This document shows positions 57,304 to 64,000 of a stretch of DNA of 64,000 nt, in pieces. Made by a program: the position numbers and the translations under genes. Below the pieces are notes generated by a model. The model had not been told where the DNA came from. It did not search any database and was given only the letters and a program-made list of their open reading frames with translations. Origin of the DNA: Aureisphaera galaxeae (lineage in GTDB: Bacteria > Bacteroidota > Bacteroidia > Flavobacteriales > Flavobacteriaceae); contig NZ_JAQQTF010000002.1 in NCBI RefSeq assembly GCF_028561275.1, forward strand, positions 186,001-250,000, given 5' to 3'. The first letter of the stretch is position 1; each line of letters opens with the position of its first letter.

Positions 57304-59190
57304 TTAACGCTCTACAATAATAAACTCGGAACGTCTATTCGTTTGGTGATCTTCCTCAGAACAGTTCTTACCGCATTCTACGGCAGGCTTGTCCAATCCG
57401 AATCCTTGACCACTGATTCGGGAGGCATCGATCCCTTGAGAAATTACATATTGCACCGTAGACTGTGCTCTGCTATCGGATAATTTTCTGTTGTAGTCGG
57501 CATTACCACGGGTATCGGTATGACTCTCTACCTTAATTACCATATTCGGGTATTTCTTCATAATACCTACCAACTTATCCAATTCGAAAGCCGCCTGAGG
57601 CTTAATGTTGTGTTTGTTATAATCGAACAAAATAGGATTCAATACAATCTTATCGTCTACGATAATAGCTTCGATAGGACGGAGCTCAATGGTTTTTGTA
57701 ACTTTTCCATTTCCGCTAGCTTCTACAGCAACAGCATTACTCTCGAACCCTGACATCACGGCTTGCACCACATGCTCCTTCTCGCATTCTGCCAATAGGT
57801 TTCCACGTCCATTTTCGGCAGTGGTTTTAGAACTCAAACGGTTCTCCTGATTGTCGTATAGATCCAAGCGCGCTCCAAAAATAGGCTCACTAGTATATTC
57901 GTTCACTACAAGAATGTCCATATCTACATCGCAAGGAGGCTCAACCGCCGTAATGCGATAGATATCGTGATTTCCTTTTCCTCCCGCTCTGTTGGACGAC
58001 ATAAAACCTGTTTCGGTAGCCGGATCGAAAGTGAAAGCGATATCGTCTGCTTCACTATTGGCCCCTTTTCCTAGGTTCATTGGTGACTGAAATGATCTTC
58101 CGTTCGCTGCTGCATAGAAACCATCCAATCTTCCCAGTCCTTGGTGTCCATCACTAGAGAAGTATAGGCCACCATTAGAATCTACATAAGGGAATACTTC
58201 ATTTCCTTCGGTATTGATGTGATCTCCCAAGCGCTCGGGAGTTCCCAGTTCACCACTGCTTCCAATAGAAACTTTATAGAGGTCGAATTTTCCTTTTCCG
58301 CCAGGCATATCGCTAGAGAAATATAGCGTAGAGCCGTCAGAACTTAAGGCTGGATGCTGAATGGAATATTCTGTACTGTTGAAAGGTGCAGAAAATACCC
58401 CTTTCCAGTTTCCATCTATCAATTCGGTATAGTACAAGTTTATTTGGTTAATTCCATCTTCACTTTTCTGGAATTTACCATTCAAGTAATCATTTCTATC
58501 GAAATACATGCGCTGTCCATCCTTGGTAATGGCAATAACCCCTTCGTGGTACTTGGTGTTTACATCACCCTCTAATAAGTCGGCATTTTTAATCGTGTTA
58601 CCTACGGTTTTTGCCTTATAGATATCCAAGAAAGGTTGCTCATCCCAATGGTATTTCTTACGTGCTGCATTTCGTGCAGAGGAGAAATAGAAATCCTTAC
58701 CTATCAAAATACCTCCAAATTCGGAAGCAGGCGTATTGAGATCCTCTAGGTTCTTTGCTTCAAATCGAGCAAAGTCTTCCATGATTTGTGGTACATAATT
58801 CGGGTTTTTCATGAATTCTTTCGCACGTGAATCGTTGGGCGACATTTCGGCGAATTTCTTCATCCAAGTATTATAGTCGCTAAACTTTCCATTAGCTTTT
58901 AAGGCCTGTGCGTAGTTATAGATAACCTCCGGCTTAACCTTTCTTCCTTTAGCCACCCTTTTGTAATAGGTTTCCGCTTTTTTTGTGTCGTTAATATAAT
59001 AGTAGCTGTTCGCCAGTCGCTCGAACACATAGCGACTTCCTTTTCCTTTTTTCAGGAGTTTTCTATAAGCATCGGCAGCATCTGTATAGGCGAGACGGTC
59101 GTATAATTCGTCTGCTTTTTTAGTGTCTTTATTCTGTGCGGATCCAATCGTTACCGCCAAGATCATAAGAAGTGTACATATTTTTTTCAT
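57304..59190 (-). CDS. TPR / PD40 / OmpA-family peptidoglycan-binding protein
   Basis: This 628-residue protein has a signal peptide (MKKICTLLMILAVTIGSAQ), TPR-like helices (about 22-130), a WD40/PD40 propeller (about 150-410; ALSSDGSTLYFSSDMPGGKGKF region and DSNGGLYFSSDGHQGLGRLDGFY region), a short CarboxypepD-like or CNA-B-like domain (about 415-505) and a C-terminal OmpA domain (about 515-628, FDYNKHNIKPQAAFELDKL ... VESHTDTRGNADYNRKLSD) which binds peptidoglycan. The same domain order is found in PorE of the T9SS trans-envelope complex, but PorE is a lipoprotein, whereas no lipobox is seen here. It is the last gene of an operon with a PorP/SprF protein and a CHU_C adhesin; it probably anchors that pair to the cell wall. 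Confidence 0.9.
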   Translation of the reverse strand: MKKICTLLMILAVTIGSAQNKDTKKADELYDRLAYTDAADAYRKLLKKGKGSRYVFERLANSYYYINDTKKAETYYKRVAKGRKVKPEVIYNYAQALKANGKFSDYNTWMKKFAEMSPNDSRAKEFMKNPNYVPQIMEDFARFEAKNLEDLNTPASEFGGILIGKDFYFSSARNAARKKYHWDEQPFLDIYKAKTVGNTIKNADLLEGDVNTKYHEGVIAITKDGQRMYFDRNDYLNGKFQKSEDGINQINLYYTELIDGNWKGVFSAPFNSTEYSIQHPALSSDGSTLYFSSDMPGGKGKFDLYKVSIGSSGELGTPERLGDHINTEGNEVFPYVDSNGGLYFSSDGHQGLGRLDGFYAAANGRSFQSPMNLGKGANSEADDIAFTFDPATETGFMSSNRAGGKGNHDIYRITAVEPPCDVDMDILVVNEYTSEPIFGARLDLYDNQENRLSSKTTAENGRGNLLAECEKEHVVQAVMSGFESNAVAVEASGNGKVTKTIELRPIEAIIVDDKIVLNPILFDYNKHNIKPQAAFELDKLVGIMKKYPNMVIKVESHTDTRGNADYNRKLSDSRAQSTVQYVISQGIDASRISGQGFGLDKPAVECGKNCSEEDHQTNRRSEFIIVER

Positions 59191-59210
59191 GAGAATGTCT
59201 TAAGCTTTGA

Positions 59211-60125
59211 TTAGAAATATAATGGTGAGCGTAACGATTTTTTCTTGAATAGAAGATCGAACGACAAGATCACTTCGTGAGAAGCACTTGCTACCTCGCT
59301 CAAATCACTGGTTACACTATCGTAAGCGTACCCGACTCTAAGATACGGAGTTACTTGAAAACCTACCAAACCACTGAACGAGTCATCCAAGCGGTAGGAG
59401 GCTCCTATTTCGAACTTCTCATAGAAAAGGGCATTTAAGTTTCCGTCGTAAGACAGAGGAGCATCGAATGCCGATTTCACCATTACAGAAGGTTTCAACT
59501 TCACATTGTCCGAAACTTGGAATACGTATCCCGCGGTTCCGAAGTAATGCTGTGTTTCAGAACCAATCTTAAGCCCATTTTCGTCGATATGTACCGAGTT
59601 TAGCATGTTGGGTACAGAAACTCCTACATAGAAGTTTTCTCCGTAAAAGAAGGCCCCAGCCCCCACATTAGGGTATACATTGCTAATGTCCTGGGTGAAG
59701 AATGGATCGTTAGGGTCCTGTAATTCTAATGTGGAAAGTCCTACATCGTGAAAAGTAGCTCCGGCTTTTACCCCCAATGCCAGTTTCAAGTTATCCGAAA
59801 CTTGAAGCGTATAGGAGTAGTCGATCATTACATTGGTCTCCTTAACAGGTCCTAGTTCATCTTTAATGGCCGAAAGTCCTAATCCCATTTTATCGGTGAT
59901 AGGAGTGTGCCCCGAAAAGGTAATGGTTTCGGGAGCTCCATCCAGACCTGACCATTGTTGACGGTACAGTGCCGTTAGTGATAGATTTTCTTTAATACCG
60001 GCATAAGCGGGATTCACCACATTCATGTTGTACATGTACTGGGTGTACTGCGGATCCTGCTGGGCATTCATGTCTTGCAGAAAGAATACGGCCAGTAAGA
60101 AGGGTACTATATATATATTTTTCAT
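59211..60125 (-). CDS. PorP/SprF family T9SS outer-membrane protein
   Basis: This 304-residue barrel begins at the ATG giving MKNIYIVPFLLAVFFLQDMN; an upstream in-frame ATG at 60134 would add three residues. The mature start QQDPQYTQYMYNMNVVNPAYAG is the hallmark of PorP/SprF proteins, and the rest contains GHTPITDKMGLGLSAIKDEL and YLRVGYAYDSVTSDLSE blocks. In known systems such proteins hold a cognate CHU_C-tailed adhesin at the cell surface. The gene upstream in this operon encodes such an adhesin (60163), and the OmpA-type anchor follows after 20 bases. Confidence 0.92.
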   Translation of the reverse strand: MKNIYIVPFLLAVFFLQDMNAQQDPQYTQYMYNMNVVNPAYAGIKENLSLTALYRQQWSGLDGAPETITFSGHTPITDKMGLGLSAIKDELGPVKETNVMIDYSYTLQVSDNLKLALGVKAGATFHDVGLSTLELQDPNDPFFTQDISNVYPNVGAGAFFYGENFYVGVSVPNMLNSVHIDENGLKIGSETQHYFGTAGYVFQVSDNVKLKPSVMVKSAFDAPLSYDGNLNALFYEKFEIGASYRLDDSFSGLVGFQVTPYLRVGYAYDSVTSDLSEVASASHEVILSFDLLFKKKSLRSPLYF

Positions 60126-60162
60126 TGTATACATGTTGACTATAATTTTCGGTTAGCAGTTT

Positions 60163-63100
60163 TTAGCGTTCTTTGTTTAAGTAAATCCATCCTGTGGCCT
60201 GTGGCCCGTAGACATCGTCCGCGTTCAGGAAGTCGATTACATAGAAATAAGTTCCTGTTGGCAGCTCATTTCCGTCCGTATCCTGTCCAACCCATTCGTT
60301 AATGTAGTTGGATTTTTCGAACACTAATGTTCCTAGTCTGTTAAAAATTTGAAGTTTAGTAATTCCGCCGGTTCTATCGGAAAGGAATTCCAAATCCAAT
60401 TCATCGTTCATTCCAGGGGATCCATTCGGGGAAATCCCTTGAGAAATCACGCAATTATCAACATCATACAAAGTAACTGCAACTTCATTCTCACCCGTAC
60501 ATTCGCCTTTGGTGGCAATCACAGAATAAAACTGTGTACCCATGGTTCCTGCTGGGATTGTGAAAGTTAAAGTGCTAGCCGTTTCTCCAGTTAAAATATC
60601 CCCGTTTAGGTACCACTGGTAGGTGGCTTCTGCGTCGCTTGCCGTCGCGGAAATCGTTTGGGCTTCTTCTGGACACGTTCTAAAATCGGGAGTAACCTCT
60701 ACTGTAATGGGGTCACTTATAAAGATATCAATACTATCGGTAACCACACAAGGTCCTACCGTAATTTCTAAGGTGTACGTGCCAGTAGCATCTACTGTAA
60801 TAGAAGATGAAGTCTCGCCCGTGCTCCAAGCATAGCTAATGCCGTCGGTATTTCCAGTAATGTCTGGAATGATATCGAAGATACCTCCGTCACATAATAT
60901 TTGGTCTGGTCCTAAATCCAAAGTTGGGATTTCGGTAACCTGAATGGTAGTCGAAAGTGTTTCTTCACTACAAGGAAGCGAAGTAACTACAACCGTATAG
61001 GTTCCCGCAGCAGAAGGCGTGTAAGTAGCATCGGTAGAAACTACGGTTCCTCCACCATCGGTCCATTCGTATGTTACGATGGAAAGGTCTACATCCGGAT
61101 TCTGCGGAGTAGCATCCAAGGTAGGGAAACCATCGGAGCTACACAGATCGTAGTCTGATTGTAGGTCGATTTGGAAATCCAAAATTAAATCTAGAATAAG
61201 ATCGAAGTCTACCACACTGAAACAGGTAGGCTCATCAAAATCTTCCACCCTTACATATATGGTCTCTGGACTTGCAGTGTTCACATAAGCATCTGGCGTT
61301 GCAATTGCATTTACACCAGCGTCCGCTTCTAAAGAAGTAACGTGGAAGCTTACGTTGAACATCGCTGGATCTTGACCATCCAATACCGTATCGATTACCG
61401 AAGTAAGATCGAAGGTGGCATTTCCAGAATCTTCTTCACAAATCATGATATCGTCTGGTTCTACGATTTGTGGTGGTGTGTTTTCTAAAGTTAAGGTAAT
61501 GTCATCTATAGCAAGGTCGTTTCCACAACCTCCCGGTGCGTTATTAATAAGCACCAATTGAATATCGGTATTACTTCCTGTGTTGAAGTCGATAAAGAAC
61601 TCCTGCCAATCTGGTTCTGGACCGTTAGGGATATCCCCAGTGTTGGTTTCGGCGATGAGCGCTCCTACCGGATCTTCAATTCTAAAGATTACGTTCGAAG
61701 GAATACTACTTCCGCCACAGATGCCTGTATCGGTATCATATACGGTGGTAATCCATGCACTGAAGGCGTAATCGGTATCTTCATTAAGTGTAATCGTTCT
61801 TCGGTAGAACTCACCCACTGCGAAATCTGCATTCACAAATAAAGCACGACCACCTACATCATCTGGTGTGTGGTCTTCCATATCCAAGTGCCAACCACTA
61901 TTCAATCCATTGGAAGTGTTCGTAATGGTATATTGGCCATCTTCTACTTGGGTGGCGTCATTACAAATGTAAGTTGTAGTAGCAGTTCCCAAGTCGCAAA
62001 CACGTCCAGATCCCGTTCCAAAGTTCTCTTCAAAATCGATGAAGGAACATTCAGGATCAATTGTACAATCTGGACTGGTAAGGAAATTAATGGTAACTGA
62101 ATCCGTTAGGGTACATCCAGCAACGGTCACCTCTACAGTATAAGTGTCTGTAGAAGTAACAGTGATACTAGAGGTAGTTTCACCCGTACTCCATAAGTAT
62201 GTGGCTCCAGAAGTATTACCTTCTAACTCGGCAACTATTTCATGTGAAGGGGTATCGCAGAAATAACGATCGTCTCCTAGTTCTACACTAAAATCGGCGT
62301 CTGGAATTACTTCCACTTCATCGGTCAATATTACTTCGTCACCATTACAGTTGGTGTAGGTAATTCTAGCGGTGTAGGTAGCATTTCCACTGGGGCATAC
62401 ATTTACGGTAGGATCGGTGCCTATTACGTTTCCGTCTGCATCCAACCATTCGAATTCGTAGGTAGGAGCACCTGCAGGTGAAAATTGCCAAGCCTCGTTA
62501 TTGGTAGTCCATGGAGAATCCGAAGTCTGTCTTCCTGGTGGAACGTATGCAGTATCACCAGCGTCATTCTGGATTCCGATTACGGCATTTCCACTGTTCC
62601 AACTATCGCAAGTAGGCTTGTCTTGAATGTATACTTCTACTACATTAGAGAATTCATAGAAAACCATCATTTGTGTAGCAAGAAGGTCATTACAAGAGAA
62701 CATGGGTACTTCGAAGTAAGAAACCACCAATACACGATTGGGGAATTCTCCTAACACCTCGTAGGCAATCTCTTCGGTGGTCGATACCGAAGGATCGATA
62801 TCATGACAGGGACTAAAAACATTGGCCTCACTTAGTGTCTCGTTAGTGTTGTTAGGCAAGTCTTCTGAAAAAGACCATCCGTTGGTTGTATCTCCTGGAT
62901 CCACATCGAATCGAATAACTCCGTTGGATCCTACTTGAAATTGGGTTTCAATATTTTCGAAAAAACAAAAATCAAAAGGTAGATCATCTACTACCGACCA
63001 GGCATCATCAATGTCTGGGTTTAATGGGTTTGCCAATCCGTTAAATGGGAATGGGGGGTTATAATCGATGCTATTTACATTGTAAGCATTCGATATGGTC

Positions 63101-63315
63101 TCGAAAGTCTCCAAGAAGGAGGCAGTTAGGTCTACACATCCTCCACTACCACACGGGATCGATACATCGGGTCCAGCATCCACAAAAAGAGAACCAGGAC
63201 CTTGTGCATGAAGCTCGTCCGAAGTAGTAATGAAAAAACAGGTTATAAAGGAAAATAACAAATAGTAGAACTTGCGATTCCTAACGGAATCGAAGTTAAG
63301 TAGTGGTGTATTCAT
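60163..63315 (-). CDS. T9SS type B exported adhesin (CHU_C domain)
   Basis: This 1,050-residue surface protein has a signal peptide (to about residue 38, TSDELHAQ). Residues about 45-290 look like a choice-of-anchor L/nidogen-like head (FDFCFFENIETQFQVGSNGV). Then come Ig/PKD-like domains, two of which share the motif YLWSTGETTSSITV / YAWSTGETSSSITV, with a MAM/anchor-like domain between them (about 430-600). The C-terminal 90 residues (CVISQGISPNGSPGMNDELD ... GTYFYVIDFLNAD) form the gliding-motility CHU_C sorting domain. It leads a three-gene operon with PorP/SprF and OmpA-type proteins (spacings about 30 and 20 bases), a compact display module separate from the spr-like operon. Confidence 0.9.
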   Translation of the reverse strand: MNTPLLNFDSVRNRKFYYLLFSFITCFFITTSDELHAQGPGSLFVDAGPDVSIPCGSGGCVDLTASFLETFETISNAYNVNSIDYNPPFPFNGLANPLNPDIDDAWSVVDDLPFDFCFFENIETQFQVGSNGVIRFDVDPGDTTNGWSFSEDLPNNTNETLSEANVFSPCHDIDPSVSTTEEIAYEVLGEFPNRVLVVSYFEVPMFSCNDLLATQMMVFYEFSNVVEVYIQDKPTCDSWNSGNAVIGIQNDAGDTAYVPPGRQTSDSPWTTNNEAWQFSPAGAPTYEFEWLDADGNVIGTDPTVNVCPSGNATYTARITYTNCNGDEVILTDEVEVIPDADFSVELGDDRYFCDTPSHEIVAELEGNTSGATYLWSTGETTSSITVTSTDTYTVEVTVAGCTLTDSVTINFLTSPDCTIDPECSFIDFEENFGTGSGRVCDLGTATTTYICNDATQVEDGQYTITNTSNGLNSGWHLDMEDHTPDDVGGRALFVNADFAVGEFYRRTITLNEDTDYAFSAWITTVYDTDTGICGGSSIPSNVIFRIEDPVGALIAETNTGDIPNGPEPDWQEFFIDFNTGSNTDIQLVLINNAPGGCGNDLAIDDITLTLENTPPQIVEPDDIMICEEDSGNATFDLTSVIDTVLDGQDPAMFNVSFHVTSLEADAGVNAIATPDAYVNTASPETIYVRVEDFDEPTCFSVVDFDLILDLILDFQIDLQSDYDLCSSDGFPTLDATPQNPDVDLSIVTYEWTDGGGTVVSTDATYTPSAAGTYTVVVTSLPCSEETLSTTIQVTEIPTLDLGPDQILCDGGIFDIIPDITGNTDGISYAWSTGETSSSITVDATGTYTLEITVGPCVVTDSIDIFISDPITVEVTPDFRTCPEEAQTISATASDAEATYQWYLNGDILTGETASTLTFTIPAGTMGTQFYSVIATKGECTGENEVAVTLYDVDNCVISQGISPNGSPGMNDELDLEFLSDRTGGITKLQIFNRLGTLVFEKSNYINEWVGQDTDGNELPTGTYFYVIDFLNADDVYGPQATGWIYLNKER

Positions 63316-63438
63316 TTTTTGGTATTGGTTTTGGTCACGCTAAAATATAGAAATTTGAAGATTCTTACCTTAATAGTAACTTTTTTAGATGAAATGTGAG
63401 AATTTTAGGATAAAAAACTGTGATTTTTCGGTTAAATG

Positions 63439-64000
63439 TTAATGAATGTCGAAAATGGCATATACGGGAAAATGATCGCTATATCCACCAAGATATTTCT
63501 TCCCGACATAGGTTCTAAAAGGAAGTCCTTTGTACTTTCCTTTACGTTCCCGTAACTCTTCAGGATTAAAAATGGAAGCCTTCTTAAATCGGAAGGGATT
63601 TTCATGTCCTTTCAAAAAATTATGGGATATGATAATTTGATCGAACAAATGCCAGTTTTCACGGTGCTTTAAAGTGCCTTCATATTTGGTTAAAAGTACT
63701 TCCATGGGATTGTATAACTCCCCATTCACAAGGGTTTTTATGCTTTCACTATTGGGGTCATCATTAAAGTCGCCCATGATGACGATTCGAGCTTCAGGAT
63801 CGTTGGCGTATATCTCATCCAGAATCTCTAAGTTCTTCTTTGCAGCAGCAATACGCTTGTGGGCTGTTTCTTCCGTACCTTTTCTACGCGATGGCCAATG
63901 ATTCACTAGCAGGTGAAGCATTTGTCCTTCCAGTTCACCCTTTACGTAGAGAATGTCTCGGGTATAATCCCTCTCGCCAAACTCATTGGTGAGATATACG
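63439..64000 (-). CDS. EEP family endonuclease/phosphatase, C-terminal part
   Basis: The reading frame is open to the right edge, so only the C-terminal 187 residues are seen; the ATG at 63921 is internal. Visible EEP motifs are YTRDILYVKG, LVNHWPSRRKG (catalytic His), VIMGDFNDDP and GGYSDHFPVYAIF at the end. It is a close paralogue of the enzyme at 7216: NGELYNPMEV and NWHLFDQIIIS correspond to KELYNPMED and GWNLFDQIIVS. It is upstream of, and in the same direction as, the CHU_C-PorP-OmpA operon, with a 123-bp gap. Confidence 0.9.
   Translation of the reverse strand, partial: VYLTNEFGERDYTRDILYVKGELEGQMLHLLVNHWPSRRKGTEETAHKRIAAAKKNLEILDEIYANDPEARIVIMGDFNDDPNSESIKTLVNGELYNPMEVLLTKYEGTLKHRENWHLFDQIIISHNFLKGHENPFRFKKASIFNPEELRERKGKYKGLPFRTYVGKKYLGGYSDHFPVYAIFDIH

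Overview
The window looks like chromosomal DNA of a gliding or surface-living member of the Flavobacteriaceae (Bacteroidota). The evidence is direct: many Sec signal peptides, type IX secretion (T9SS) C-terminal sorting domains of both type A (SxNP...GxYxxK/R) and type B (gliding-motility CHU_C), several PorP/SprF-family outer-membrane proteins, TonB-dependent receptors with carboxypeptidase-regulatory N-termini, and -7 promoter elements of the Bacteroidota form TAnnTTTG. No rRNA, tRNA, CRISPR array or transposase was seen.

Layout. (1) 1-3801: aromatic amino acid catabolism (end of 4-hydroxyphenylpyruvate dioxygenase, tryptophan 2,3-dioxygenase) with a DUF3108 protein and an M23 lipoprotein. 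(2) 3988-7151: a TonB-dependent receptor and a four-helix membrane protein. (3) 7216-12760: a secreted endonuclease/exonuclease/phosphatase (EEP) enzyme divergent from a TonB receptor and a DUF5689 lipoprotein, a plausible nucleic-acid or phosphate scavenging unit. (4) 12812-17605: a membrane-anchored GH113-like hydrolase, a T9SS-exported di-heme peroxidase and a membrane protein of the 'site-specific recombinase' family. (5) 18057-30269: a TPR/LuxR-type regulator, then an accessory island with a large Rhs-repeat protein carrying a putative nuclease tip, a probable immunity gene and a second Rhs/SpvB-like shell protein. (6) 30859-47907: an operon with the layout of sprC-sprD-sprB-sprF of Flavobacterium johnsoniae, including a 9.7-kb adhesin gene, preceded by two secreted proteins whose leaders share a 37-nt motif. 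(7) 48108-57239: a propeller/LytTR regulator divergent from a large T9SS-exported protein, an LRR protein, a lipoprotein and a SnoaL-like protein. (8) 57304-64000, minus strand: a CHU_C adhesin - PorP/SprF - OmpA operon, and a second EEP gene running off the end.

How they fit together: most products are exported to the outer membrane or cell surface. Two separate adhesin + PorP/SprF + periplasmic-anchor modules (sprC-D-B-F and CHU_C/PorP/OmpA) serve T9SS surface display. The Rhs island is the strongest candidate for an under-described system: a signal-peptide-bearing Rhs toxin whose shell is interrupted by carbohydrate-binding-like domains, with an immunity gene and a tipless partner. Functions are assigned by reading motifs; no database search was run.
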